This document shows, in pieces, positions 1-8,021 of a stretch of 45,056 nucleotides of DNA (positions are counted from its first letter, which is position 1; every line of letters starts with the position of its first letter). The stretch lies in the NCBI RefSeq assembly GCF_002902845.1, contig NZ_PPTF01000094.1, positions 23,331-68,386 on the forward strand, in the 5' to 3' direction. Origin of the DNA: Chromobacterium sinusclupearum. GTDB lineage: Bacteria; Pseudomonadota; Gammaproteobacteria; Burkholderiales; Chromobacteriaceae. Both the position numbers and the translations under genes were made by a program. The notes under the pieces are model-generated. The model worked only from the letters and a program-made list of their open reading frames with translations. It was not told the DNA's origin and did not search any database.

Positions 1-1
1 C

Positions 2-1534
2 AGCGCAAGCGCGGAAGCCGCGCCGGCCGCCCACGGCCCGCTCGACGCCAAGCTGCGCCAGCATGTGAAAAACGTGGTGGTGATCTATCTGGAAAACCGC
101 AGCTTCAACAACCTTTACGGCAACTTCCCCGGCGTCAAATATCCGCTGGCGCAAGCCCCTGCCGCCGCTTGTACCCAGCTGGACCGCGACGGCACGCCGC
201 TGAAAACGCTGCCCAAGATCTGGGGCGGCCTGGTGCAGCGCGGCCAGAATGTGGGCGGCAAGTACTATCTGATAGACGAAAACGCCATCCAGAACCTGCC
301 CAATGCCCCGTTCCCGCTGAAGGACGCCGAAGGCCAGCTGCTGCCGGAAGGCGTGATCACCCGCGACCTGTGGCATCTGTTCTACCAGAACCAGATGCAG
401 ATCAACGGCGGCAAGAACGACCAGTTCGTCGCCTGGGCCGACTCCGGCGCGCTGGTGATGGGCTACTACAGCGAAACCGCCAAGAACCTGAATCAATGGA
501 AGATCGCCCAGCAATACACGCTGTGCGACAACTTCTTCATGGCGGCCTTCGGCGGCTCCTACCTGAACCACCAGTTCCTGATCTCGGCCCGCACCCCGGA
601 ATACTTCCATGCCAAGGACACCGCGGCGGCCAAGAAGATCGCCGTGCTGGATGATGGCCCGCAGGGCTACAAGCTGAAAGTGAAGCAGGCCACCTCGGCG
701 ATGGACGGCCCGCCCAAGTTCGTCAACAACGGCGCCATCACGCCGGACGGCTACGCGGTCAACACCATGGCGCCGCCATTCCAGCCCAGCTACATCAAAC
801 CAGCCGAAGGCGGCGACAAGCGCTACGCCGACCCGGCCGACGCCAACACCCTGCCGCCGCAAACCTACGACACCATCGGCGACCTGCTGTCGCGCAAGGG
901 CGTCAGCTGGGCCTGGTACGGCGGCGGCTGGCAAGCCGCGCTGGAAGGCAAGGGCGGACCGGATATCCCCAACTTCCAGTATCACCACCAGCCGTTCAAC
1001 TACTTCAAGAACTTCGCGCCCGGCACCCAGGCCCGCGAGAAGCACCTGCGCGACGGCGGCCTGGGCGACAGCCCGATCAGCAACCGCTTCCTCGCCGATG
1101 CCGTGGCCGGCAAGCTGCCGGCGGTGACTTTCTACAAACCGCAGGGCAACCTGAACATGCACGCCGGCTATTCCGACGTGGAAAGCGGCGACCGCCACGT
1201 GGCCAATGTGCTGCAGCACCTGATGAGCGGCCCGCAGTGGAAAAACATGGTGGTCATCATCACCCACGACGAAAACGGCGGCTGGTGGGACCACGTGGCC
1301 CCGCCCAAGGGCGACCGCTGGGGCCCGGGCAGCCGCATTCCGGCCATCGTGGTGTCGCCGTTCGCCAAGAAAGGCCATGTCGACCACACCTTCTACGACA
1401 CCACCTCCATCATCCGCTTCATCAGCCGCCTGCACGGCCTGCCGGAGCTGGAGGGCGTCAAGCTGCGCAACCAGGCCTTCCGCGAACGCGGCGCGCAGCC
1501 GCCGGGCGACCTGACCGGCGCGCTGGCGCTGTGA
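2..1534 (+). CDS. Acid phosphatase / phospholipase C-type phosphoesterase, 5' end outside window
   Basis: Member of the phosphoesterase family (PF04185; AcpA acid phosphatases and bacterial phospholipases C), which hydrolyses phosphomonoesters or phosphodiesters in the periplasm or outside the cell. The frame stays open to the left edge, so the GTG at 65 is an internal valine codon and the true start lies upstream. The first visible residues (SASAEAAPAAHGPLD) look like the end of a signal peptide and the start of the mature chain. Family motifs are present: ENRSFNNLYG near the N-terminus (metal-binding E and N), GGSYLNHQ in the middle (the region of the nucleophilic Ser in AcpA), and THDENGGWWDHV followed by GPGSRIPAIVVSP near the C-terminus (metal-binding D and E). 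A strong terminator follows. Acid phosphatase rather than phospholipase C is my preferred reading, because the chain lacks the long C-terminal repeats of PlcH/PlcN. Confidence 0.85.
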   Translation, partial: SASAEAAPAAHGPLDAKLRQHVKNVVVIYLENRSFNNLYGNFPGVKYPLAQAPAAACTQLDRDGTPLKTLPKIWGGLVQRGQNVGGKYYLIDENAIQNLPNAPFPLKDAEGQLLPEGVITRDLWHLFYQNQMQINGGKNDQFVAWADSGALVMGYYSETAKNLNQWKIAQQYTLCDNFFMAAFGGSYLNHQFLISARTPEYFHAKDTAAAKKIAVLDDGPQGYKLKVKQATSAMDGPPKFVNNGAITPDGYAVNTMAPPFQPSYIKPAEGGDKRYADPADANTLPPQTYDTIGDLLSRKGVSWAWYGGGWQAALEGKGGPDIPNFQYHHQPFNYFKNFAPGTQAREKHLRDGGLGDSPISNRFLADAVAGKLPAVTFYKPQGNLNMHAGYSDVESGDRHVANVLQHLMSGPQWKNMVVIITHDENGGWWDHVAPPKGDRWGPGSRIPAIVVSPFAKKGHVDHTFYDTTSIIRFISRLHGLPELEGVKLRNQAFRERGAQPPGDLTGALAL

Positions 1535-1570
1535 TCGGGCGCGGCCGCGTGCCGCGCCGGCCCGTCCGTC

Positions 1571-1579
1571 TGCTATAGT
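1571..1579 (+). promoter_or_regulatory. Extended -10 promoter element for the LprI-like gene
   Basis: TGC followed by TATAGT forms an extended -10 box about 50 bases ahead of the LprI-like start. No good -35 is visible. Predicted transcription would start inside the terminator hairpin of the preceding gene, so either the promoter or the terminator may be less effective than it looks. Confidence 0.35.
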
Positions 1580-1584
1580 GCATC

Positions 1585-1609
1585 CGCCCCCGCTGCCGGG
1601 GGCGTTTTT
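1585..1609 (+). terminator. Rho-independent terminator after the acid phosphatase gene
   Basis: An 8-bp perfect GC stem (CGCCCCCG at 1585-1592 with CGGGGGCG at 1597-1604, loop CTGC) is followed directly by five T. It ends transcription from the phosphatase gene. Confidence 0.8.
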
Positions 1610-1630
1610 CCTTTGTACAGGCATATCGTC

Positions 1631-2038
1631 ATGACCCTACGCACCACTTTGTCCAGCGCGCTGCTGCTGGGCCTGCTGTCTTCCCCCGCCCTCGCCTGCG
1701 GCGACGAGGCCGCGCAGTACAGCGGCGACTACGATCAGTGCATGAACCAGGCCGCCTCCACCGCGTCCATGCTGAACTGCATCGCTGCCGAGCACGCCCG
1801 CCAGGACAAGCTGCTGAACGACAATTACCAGAAGCTGATGGCCCAGCTGTCGGCCAAGCGCAAATCCCGGCTGCTCGCGGCGCAGCGGCTGTGGCTGCAA
1901 TATCGCGACGCCAACTGCCAGGCCTATGTCGATCCCGATGGCGGCAGCTCCGAAGCGCTGGTCGGCGCCGACTGCGCGCTGCGCGCCACCGCCGAACGCG
2001 CGATCGAACTGGCCAAGATGCAGCCGGAAAGCCATTGA
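1631..2038 (+). CDS. LprI-like (DUF1311) periplasmic protein
   Basis: Small exported protein of the LprI / DUF1311 family (PF07007). One member in Mycobacterium is a lysozyme inhibitor; most members are uncharacterised. I place the start at the ATG at 1631 rather than the in-frame TTG at 1613, because MTLRTTLSSALLLGLLSSPALA then forms a normal signal peptide with cleavage after ALA. The 135-residue chain has six cysteines after the cleavage site (ACGDE, DQCMN, LNCIA, ANCQA, ADCAL and spacing neighbours), consistent with periplasmic disulfides. It also has the family core around LLNDNYQKLM and RLWLQYRDANC. It stands alone between terminators and the MscS gene. A lysozyme-inhibitor role here is only a family-level possibility. 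Confidence 0.8.
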   Translation: MTLRTTLSSALLLGLLSSPALACGDEAAQYSGDYDQCMNQAASTASMLNCIAAEHARQDKLLNDNYQKLMAQLSAKRKSRLLAAQRLWLQYRDANCQAYVDPDGGSSEALVGADCALRATAERAIELAKMQPESH

Positions 2039-2124
2039 GCCTCTCACTGCCGCGGCCAGCTGTGAGATGATATAGGCATCGCCGGCCCCTCTAGGCCGCT
2101 GCGTGTCCTGTCGCCGGAGACGCC

Positions 2125-3717
2125 ATGGCCCTGATCCGTTTCTGTCTGCTGTTGCTGCTGTGCCTGCCGGCGCTGGCCGCCGAGCCGCGCGCCAATCCCT
2201 CGCCGCAAGACAGCGCCCGCACGCTGGAGCTGGAAAACCAGCCCATCTTCATCTTCCAGGCCCAGCAAGCGGGCCTGACGCCTGAGCAGCGCCTGCAACG
2301 CACGCTGCAGCGCATCCGCGGACTGGACGACGACGATCTGAAGCAGACCGTGCAGTATCAGCCGCTGGCCGATCCGCGCCTGCGCGGCATGGCGCTGAGC
2401 ATCAACGGCAAACCGCTGCTGACCATCTTGGATGGCGATCTCGACCCCGGCGACCAACTGACGCTGGAACAAGCGGCCGCGCGGGTGCAGGCGCGGCTCA
2501 ATGGCTTGCGCCAGGCGGCCCTGGAGCAGCGGTCTCCGGAGCAAATGGCCAAGTCGGCCCTGCTGGCGCTGCTGGCCAGCGCGCTGTTCGTCGCCGCGCT
2601 GGCGCTGATCGCCCGCATCCGCGCCGCCTCGCGCCGGAGATTGGCGCGGCAGCCTATCGGCCGCCTGCCTTGGCTGTCCGGCCGTTTCGACGTGGTCCGT
2701 TTCCTGCGCGCGGCGGAATGCCAGCTGGTGGACATCACCGCGCTGCTGTCGGCGCTGGTCGCCGGCTACGTCTGGCTCAGCTATACCCTCAGCCGCTTCC
2801 CGGCCACCCGCCCGCTGGGACGCAAACTCGGCCAATCGTTCTGGCAGTTGCTGTCGACCATCGTCGACGACATCCTGTCCGCCCTGCCCGGCCTCGCCAC
2901 CGTGGCGGTGATCTTCCTGCTGACCCGGCTGGCCAACCGCGCGCTGACGCTGCTGTTTGGCGCGGTGGAGCGCGGCCAGCTGGAACTGCCCGGCCTGCAC
3001 GCGGAGACGGTAGGCGCCACCCGCCGGCTGGCGGCGGTGGTGATATGGTTGTTTGCGCTGATCGTCGCCTACCCCTACCTGCCGGGAGCGGGCAGCGACG
3101 CCTTCAAGGGCGTCAGCGTGTTCTTCGGCCTGATGGTCACCCTGGGTTCGGCCGGCCTGATGAACCATGCGATGAGCGGGCTGGTGCTGATCTATGCCCG
3201 CGCCTTCCGTCCTGGCGACTATGTCCGGATAGGCGAGGTGGAGGGCACGGTCAGCGAGCTGTCCACGCTGTCCACCAAGCTGATCACCGGCCAGGGCTAT
3301 GAAATCACCATTCCCAACGCCGTGACGGTGGGCGGGCGCGTCAGCAACTACAGCCGGCACGGCGCCACGGCCGGCGCGATGATCGCCACCCGCGTCACCA
3401 TAGGCTACGACACGCCATGGCGGCAGGTGGAGGCGCTGCTGGAGCTGGCGGCGCGACGCACGCCCGGCATCGATCCGGCCTGCCCGCCGTTGGTACGCAA
3501 GCTGGCGCTGCAAGACTTCTATATCGAATACGAACTGCAAGCCAAAGCGCTGCCTGACACCCAGGCGCCGCAGCTGCGCGACGCGCTGCACGGCGAGATA
3601 CTCGACGCGTTCAACGAATTCGGCGTGCAGATCATGTCGCCGCACTTCGTCGAGCAGCCGGCCGCGCAGGTCGTCGTGCCGGCCAGCCGCTGGCGAGAGC
3701 CGCCTGCCGGACAATAA
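2125..3717 (+). CDS. MscS-family mechanosensitive channel with extended N-terminal region
   Basis: Inner-membrane channel of the MscS family (PF00924), which releases solutes when membrane tension rises. It has 530 residues, much longer than the 286-residue E. coli MscS. A signal peptide covers about residues 1-19, followed by a periplasmic region of about 120 residues. Hydrophobic segments lie at about 146-166, 202-222, 251-271 and 301-320, and the pore helix is at about 329-357 (GVSVFFGLMVTLGSAGLMNH). The beta domain (ARAFRPGDYVRIGEVEGTV, then ITIPNAV) and the C-terminal alpha/beta part come next. The Gly/Ala-rich pore helix followed by RPGDYV is the family signature. RBS GGAG lies just before the ATG. 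It is monocistronic. The larger architecture resembles MscK/YbdG-type members rather than MscS itself. Confidence 0.85.
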   Translation: MALIRFCLLLLLCLPALAAEPRANPSPQDSARTLELENQPIFIFQAQQAGLTPEQRLQRTLQRIRGLDDDDLKQTVQYQPLADPRLRGMALSINGKPLLTILDGDLDPGDQLTLEQAAARVQARLNGLRQAALEQRSPEQMAKSALLALLASALFVAALALIARIRAASRRRLARQPIGRLPWLSGRFDVVRFLRAAECQLVDITALLSALVAGYVWLSYTLSRFPATRPLGRKLGQSFWQLLSTIVDDILSALPGLATVAVIFLLTRLANRALTLLFGAVERGQLELPGLHAETVGATRRLAAVVIWLFALIVAYPYLPGAGSDAFKGVSVFFGLMVTLGSAGLMNHAMSGLVLIYARAFRPGDYVRIGEVEGTVSELSTLSTKLITGQGYEITIPNAVTVGGRVSNYSRHGATAGAMIATRVTIGYDTPWRQVEALLELAARRTPGIDPACPPLVRKLALQDFYIEYELQAKALPDTQAPQLRDALHGEILDAFNEFGVQIMSPHFVEQPAAQVVVPASRWREPPAGQ

Positions 3718-3810
3718 CCAATCCCACCCAACCGGGCGGCTGGCCCGAGGCCCGGCTTTGGTTTAAGCTGCAAACAATTCGTAAATCGACAGCATCCAGG
3801 GCCATCCGCC

Positions 3811-5070
3811 ATGAACGTGAAAGAATACATGCAGCAACTGGGCAAGGCCGCGCGCAAGGCGTCGCGGTTGCTGGCCCGCGCCGAGACGCAACAGAAAAAC
3901 GCCGCCCTCCTGGCCATCGCCGACGCCATCGTCCGCGATCAGGACACGCTGCTGGCGGCAAACCAGCAAGACTTGGACGCCGCGCGCCGGGCCGGCCTGG
4001 ACGCCGCCATGCTGGACCGCCTGACGCTGAGCGCCAAGGGCGTGCTGGCCATGGCCGACGGCCTGCGCCAGATCGCCGCGCTGCCGGACCCGGTGGGCGA
4101 AGTCAGCGAGATGAGCTACCGCCCGTCCGGCATCCAGCTGGGCAAGATGCGCGTACCGCTGGGCGTGGTGGGCATCATTTACGAGGCCCGCCCCAACGTC
4201 ACCGCCGACGCCGCCGGCCTGTGCCTGAAATCCGGCAACGCCACCCTCCTGCGCGGCGGCTCCGAGGCCTTTCACAGCAATCAGGCCATCGCCGCCTGCG
4301 TGCACGAGGGCCTGCGCGTGGCCGGCCTGCCGCCGGAGGCGGTGCAGGTGCTGGAAACCACCGACCGCGCCGCAGTGGGCGAGCTGATCACCATGCCGGA
4401 ATACGTGGACGTGATCGTGCCGCGCGGCGGCAAGAGCCTGATCGCCCGCATCAGCGCCGAAGCGCGCGTGCCGGTGATCAAGCATCTGGACGGCAACTGC
4501 CACGTCTACATCGACGACACCGCCAATCCGGACAAGGCTTTCGACATCGCGCTGAATGCCAAGACCCACCGCTACGGCACCTGCAACACCATGGAGACGC
4601 TGCTGGTGCATGCGGCCTTCGCCGAATTCATGCTGCCGCGCCTGGCCGACGCCTACTGGGAAAAGGGCGTGGAGCTGCGCGGCTGCGAGCGCACGCGCAT
4701 CATCCTGGGCGACAAGGTAGTCGCCGCCACAGAAGAAGACTGGGCCACCGAATACCTGGCGCCGATTCTGGCGGTGCGCGTGGTGAAAGACATGGACGAC
4801 GCCATCGAACACATCAACCACTGGGGCAGCCACCACACCGACGCCATCGTCACCGAAGACTACGGCCGCGCCCGCCGCTTCCTGCGCGAAGTGGACTCCG
4901 CCAGCGTGATGGTCAACGCCTCCACCCGCTTCGCCGACGGCTTCGAATACGGCTTGGGCGCGGAAATCGGCATCTCCACCGACAAAATCCACGCCCGCGG
5001 CCCGGTTGGCCTGACCGGCCTGACCAGCCAGAAATGGATCGTGCTGGGAGATGGGCAGATCCGGCAGTAA
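3811..5070 (+). CDS. proA: Glutamate-5-semialdehyde dehydrogenase (gamma-glutamyl phosphate reductase)
   Basis: Cytosolic enzyme of proline synthesis that reduces gamma-glutamyl phosphate to glutamate-5-semialdehyde with NADPH. The 419 residues match the family length (417 in E. coli) and align end to end in motif order: IYEARPNVTADAA near 125, LRGGSEAFHSN near 150, VPRGGKSLI near 205, and HRYGTCNTMET with the catalytic cysteine at residue 258. The C-terminal GLGAEIGISTDKIHARGPVGL is also typical. The partner kinase gene proB is not beside it, which is common in betaproteobacteria. Upstream, the segment 3750-3800 is relatively AT-rich and probably holds the promoter, although no clear -35/-10 pair can be named. 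The ATG start is supported by the conserved N-terminal helix. Confidence 0.97.
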   Translation: MNVKEYMQQLGKAARKASRLLARAETQQKNAALLAIADAIVRDQDTLLAANQQDLDAARRAGLDAAMLDRLTLSAKGVLAMADGLRQIAALPDPVGEVSEMSYRPSGIQLGKMRVPLGVVGIIYEARPNVTADAAGLCLKSGNATLLRGGSEAFHSNQAIAACVHEGLRVAGLPPEAVQVLETTDRAAVGELITMPEYVDVIVPRGGKSLIARISAEARVPVIKHLDGNCHVYIDDTANPDKAFDIALNAKTHRYGTCNTMETLLVHAAFAEFMLPRLADAYWEKGVELRGCERTRIILGDKVVAATEEDWATEYLAPILAVRVVKDMDDAIEHINHWGSHHTDAIVTEDYGRARRFLREVDSASVMVNASTRFADGFEYGLGAEIGISTDKIHARGPVGLTGLTSQKWIVLGDGQIRQ

Positions 5071-5155
5071 AACCCAAGGAAGAGGCCAGCGCCCTCGGCG
5101 CTGCCGCTTCGAATCCGCGCGCGGTGATGGCCAGGCCGGTCAACCCGCGCCCGCG

Positions 5156-5184
5156 AGGACACGCCCGCCGTTTCGCGCCATAAT
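5156..5184 (+). promoter_or_regulatory. Sigma70-type promoter for the cupin gene
   Basis: AGGACA (-35, 4 of 6 matches) and CATAAT (-10, 5 of 6) are separated by exactly 17 bases. The predicted start near 5191 leaves a leader of about 25 bases before the ATG at 5215. Confidence 0.45.
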
Positions 5185-5214
5185 CGCGCTTTGTTATCCC
5201 GCTGGCTCCATAAG

Positions 5215-5691
5215 ATGAAAACCCTGACCCAACAAGACCTGGCCGACCTGTCGGCCAAAGCCGCCTGTGCGCCGCGCCTGCGCGCCCACCACAATCTGCA
5301 CGAACAGCTGGACGATGGCATCCAGCGGCTGGCCATCGCCATGGAGCCGGACACCTATGTCCGCCCGCATCGCCATCCGGGCAGCCCGGAGCTGCTGATC
5401 GTGCTGAACGGCGCGCTGGACTGGATCGAGTTCGATGCCGCCGGCGAAACCGTCGTCGCCCGCCATCGCTTGGGCGAAGGCGGCGCGCGCGTGTTCGAGA
5501 TGGCGGCCAACACTTGGCACTCGGTGGTTTCCCTGCAGCCGGGCACCGTGGTGTTTGAAGTCAAACGCGGACCGTATCAGCCGATACCGCCGGCCGATCT
5601 GGCTGCCTGGGCGCCGGCGGAAGGCGATGCCCGCGTCGCGGACATGCTGGCCTTCCTGCGCGGCTGCCAACCAGGCGCGCGCTTTGCGTAA
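5215..5691 (+). CDS. WbuC-family cupin-fold metalloprotein
   Basis: Single-domain cupin of 158 residues resembling the WbuC family, whose genes often sit near surface-polysaccharide or sugar genes; the biochemical role is unknown. The metal-binding cupin motif 1 is visible as VRPHRHPGSPELLIVLNG (two His, then Glu), and motif 2 as ANTWHSVVSLQPGTVVFEVK with a conserved His. The tail RGPYQPI is typical of WbuC-like proteins. I start it at the ATG at 5215, not the in-frame TTG at 5191, because the CATAAT promoter would start transcription at about 5191. No sugar-nucleotide genes are nearby, so the polysaccharide link is not supported by context. Confidence 0.75.
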   Translation: MKTLTQQDLADLSAKAACAPRLRAHHNLHEQLDDGIQRLAIAMEPDTYVRPHRHPGSPELLIVLNGALDWIEFDAAGETVVARHRLGEGGARVFEMAANTWHSVVSLQPGTVVFEVKRGPYQPIPPADLAAWAPAEGDARVADMLAFLRGCQPGARFA

Positions 5692-5706
5692 CATCGCTTA
5701 ACACTT

Positions 5707-5739
5707 GCCGCCGCCGCGGCCGGAACCAGCGGCGGCGGC
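5707..5739. other. GC-rich hairpin between the cupin gene and the next small gene
   Basis: A perfect 11-bp inverted repeat (5707-5717 with 5729-5739, repeated GCC units, loop of 11 bases) follows the cupin stop codon. It has no T-run on either side, so it may stabilise the 3' end of the mRNA rather than terminate. Confidence 0.4.
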
Positions 5740-5773
5740 ATGGACACCAACCGGCATCGTCTACCACCATCCG

Positions 5774-6145
5774 ATGCCACTCCCGATGTCCAAGTTGCGC
5801 CTGTTTTCCGTTCTATCTCTTCTGCTGATCAGTGCGTTGCAGCCGCTGCGCGCCGCGCCCGCCAACCCTGACCTCGCCTCCCGGCGCACGCCGGCCCAGG
5901 TCGCCGACTGCCTGCAGCAAGGGCTGCGCAAACTGCATATTCCGCCCGACTTCATCGAACGCGTGGACGCCAGCGACGGCAGCCACAGCCTGCGCATGCG
6001 CAATCCGCAGAGCGACGCCTCCGGCACGGCGGTGGAAATCCTGCCCAACGGCGACGGCAGCAAGCTTAACGTGGAGTTGAACGGCTTGCCGCTGAGCCCG
6101 GCATGGAAACGTCTATTGCGGCAATGCGGCGCCACGCCGCTGTGA
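5774..6145 (+). CDS. Small exported protein of unknown function
   Basis: I do not recognise a family. The 123-residue reading begins with a basic, hydrophobic stretch (MSKLRLFSVLSLLLISALQPLRA) that is a good signal peptide with cleavage near LRA-AP, so the product is probably periplasmic. The mature part of about 90 residues contains two cysteines (ADCLQQ near its start and RQCGAT at the end), which could form a disulfide. It carries the motif VEILPNGDGSKLNVELNGLP, suggestive of a small beta-rich fold. Two in-frame ATGs (5774 and 5786) both keep the signal peptide, and the second is equally plausible. Its stop codon lies inside the first DnaA-box-like 9-mer of the cluster that follows. Confidence 0.6.
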   Translation: MPLPMSKLRLFSVLSLLLISALQPLRAAPANPDLASRRTPAQVADCLQQGLRKLHIPPDFIERVDASDGSHSLRMRNPQSDASGTAVEILPNGDGSKLNVELNGLPLSPAWKRLLRQCGATPL

Positions 6146-6293
6146 ATAACTTTCCGATCCTGCGAGCCGCTGTGGACAATCTGGATAAGCCGGGAAAACC
6201 CTGTGCACAAAGTAGCCAAATGCTGTGCACAAAGCGATTCATCCACAAGAGGCTGTGCATAATGTGGATAATTCGAGAACAAGCTGTGGGCAA
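6141..6293. promoter_or_regulatory. Cluster of DnaA-box-like 9-mers
   Basis: Nine 9-mers matching or nearly matching the DnaA box (TTATNCACA, here mostly as its complement TGTGNATAA) lie within 153 bases. They are TGTGAATAA 6141-6149, TGTGGACAA 6171-6179, TCTGGATAA 6180-6188, TGTGCACAA 6202-6210, TGTGCACAA 6224-6232, TCATCCACA 6239-6247 (opposite direction), TGTGCATAA 6254-6262, TGTGGATAA 6263-6271 (perfect) and TGTGGGCAA 6285-6293. Boxes 7 and 8 abut directly, and several spacings are 22 or 30 bases. No dnaA, dnaN, rpmH, gidA or parAB gene is in view, so this is not the classical oriC context. A DnaA-titrating or DnaA-reactivating site (datA- or DARS-like) is the natural guess. Confidence 0.6.
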
Positions 6294-6371
6294 CGCTGAC
6301 CGATTTCAGACCTAAAGCCGATGCCGGAACGGTTACACTATTCCTCATCGCCTCAGCCATGGATCTGCCCG

Positions 6372-7772
6372 ATGCCTAATACCCTGCACCGCAAATACGA
6401 ACAACACTACGCCGACGGCAAGGCGCGCCGTCAGCAATGCTCCCGTACCCGCCAGGCGGAATGCACTCTGGCGCCCAACCGCGACGTGGTGGCGCTGGTG
6501 GAATCGACTTCCATCGGCCGCGTGCCGGCGCTGGCGCCCTTGCGCTACGCCCGCATGCATGCCTCGCCGTTCGCGTTTTTCCGCGGCATGGCGATGATCC
6601 AGGCCGCCGATCTCGCGGCCAGCCCGAATAGCGGCATCAGCCTGCAGATCTGCGGCGACGCGCATTTGATGAATTTCGGCTTCTTCGCCTCGCCGGAACG
6701 GCAACTGGTCTTCGACATCAACGATTTCGACGAGACCCACCCCGGTCCGTGGGAATGGGATGTCAAACGGCTGGCGGTCAGCCTGGTGCTGGCCTCGCGC
6801 AGCCGCGGCTTCAGCGCCGCCACCGAGCGCGAAACCGTGCTGCGGCTGTGCGGCACCTATCGCCGCCGCCTGCTCGCCTTCTCCCAGATGAGCCAGCTGG
6901 ACCTGTGGTACTGCCGCGTCGGCTTCGAGCAATTGCTGGCGCAAGCGTCCGACGAAGGCATGCGTCAGCAACTGATGAAAGTGGCCGACAAGGCGCGCAG
7001 CCAGACCCAGGAACGCCTGCTGCCCAAGATGACCGAGAACGAGGACGGCGTCTTGCGGCTGCGCGACAACCCGCCGGTGATCTTCCATCTGGACGACCAC
7101 GACAGCCCGCTGGCCGCCTGCGACGACTGGCTAGGCGATAACAGCCTGGCCAAGGTGCAGGGCATGCTGAACCACTACATCGCCACCCTGAAGGAAGACC
7201 GCCGGGAACTGCTGCAACGCTTCCGCCTGGTGGACGTGGCGTTCAAGGTCGTCGGCGTCGGCAGCGTCGGCACCCGTTGCCTGGTGCTGCTGCTGCAGGA
7301 CGACTACGACCAGCCGCTGTTCCTGCAATTGAAGGAAGCGCGCGCCTCGGTGCTGGAGCCGTTCACCCAGCAATGCGTGCACGGCAACCAGGGCAAGCGC
7401 GTGGTGTTCGGCCAGCGCCTGATGCAGGCCACCAGCGACTTGTTCCTGGGCTGGACCCACAGCGCGGACGACCGCCATTTCTACATGCGCCAGCTGCGCG
7501 ACATGAAGGGCGCGCCGGCGCTGGAAACCTTCGCCAACGGCGACGAACTGGCCAGCTACGGCCAAGCCTGCGCCTGGACGCTGGCGCGCGCGCATGCCAA
7601 GTCCGGCGGCTGCGCCGCCGAGATCGCCGGCTATCTGGGCGAATCCGACAAGTTCGATCAGGCCCTGGCCGACTACGCCGTGGCCTATGCCGATCAGGTG
7701 GAAAAGGACTACGCCTTGTTCGACGCCGCCATCAAGAGCGGCCGTCTGCCCTGCGCGGCGGAAACGCGCTAG
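6372..7772 (+). CDS. DUF2252 family protein
   Basis: Uncharacterised protein of the DUF2252 family (PF10009), 466 residues from the ATG at 6372; an in-frame ATG at 6321 would add 17 residues, and the family alignment does not decide between them. Family landmarks are clear: the N-terminal GKARRQ region, ALAPLRYARMHASPFAFFRGMA near residue 70, ICGDAHLMNFGFFASPERQLVFDINDFDET near residue 95-125 (kinase-like catalytic loop and metal-binding D), and a C-terminal QACAWTLARAHAKSGG. The HGDxHxxN-like element (CGDAHLMNFG) followed by DINDFDE resembles aminoglycoside-phosphotransferase-like kinases, so a small-molecule kinase is conceivable but unproven. No signal peptide is seen. The gene lies immediately downstream of the DnaA-box cluster. 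Confidence 0.85.
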   Translation: MPNTLHRKYEQHYADGKARRQQCSRTRQAECTLAPNRDVVALVESTSIGRVPALAPLRYARMHASPFAFFRGMAMIQAADLAASPNSGISLQICGDAHLMNFGFFASPERQLVFDINDFDETHPGPWEWDVKRLAVSLVLASRSRGFSAATERETVLRLCGTYRRRLLAFSQMSQLDLWYCRVGFEQLLAQASDEGMRQQLMKVADKARSQTQERLLPKMTENEDGVLRLRDNPPVIFHLDDHDSPLAACDDWLGDNSLAKVQGMLNHYIATLKEDRRELLQRFRLVDVAFKVVGVGSVGTRCLVLLLQDDYDQPLFLQLKEARASVLEPFTQQCVHGNQGKRVVFGQRLMQATSDLFLGWTHSADDRHFYMRQLRDMKGAPALETFANGDELASYGQACAWTLARAHAKSGGCAAEIAGYLGESDKFDQALADYAVAYADQVEKDYALFDAAIKSGRLPCAAETR

Positions 7773-8021
7773 GCATCAGGTCTTGGCTGCAAGGCCGTCT
7801 GCGCCCGCATCGCGGACGGCTTGCGATGGCGCTTTGCCGCCGTCTATTTTTCGGCGGCGGCATGGCTAGCCATCAGGGAAAGTTCCAATGTTGATATTTG
7901 CACTCTGAGCTAGACTGTAACAACGAAAAAGCATAATTCAGTCGCGTGCCGCGCCGCCGCCCGGCGGAAGCGGACGCACGGCCCATCCTGCGGTCGGTTC
8001 CCTTGCTCAAGAGTGTCGAAC

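Noticed and set aside
5104..5125. TTCGAATCC resembling the T-loop of a tRNA
   Set aside because: No acceptor, D or anticodon stems can be folded around it; the match is chance.
6141..6320. Chromosomal origin oriC
   Set aside because: The DnaA boxes fit, but none of the usual neighbours (dnaA, dnaN, rpmH, gidA, parAB) is present and no strongly AT-rich unwinding element is seen. I keep it as a DnaA-binding cluster.
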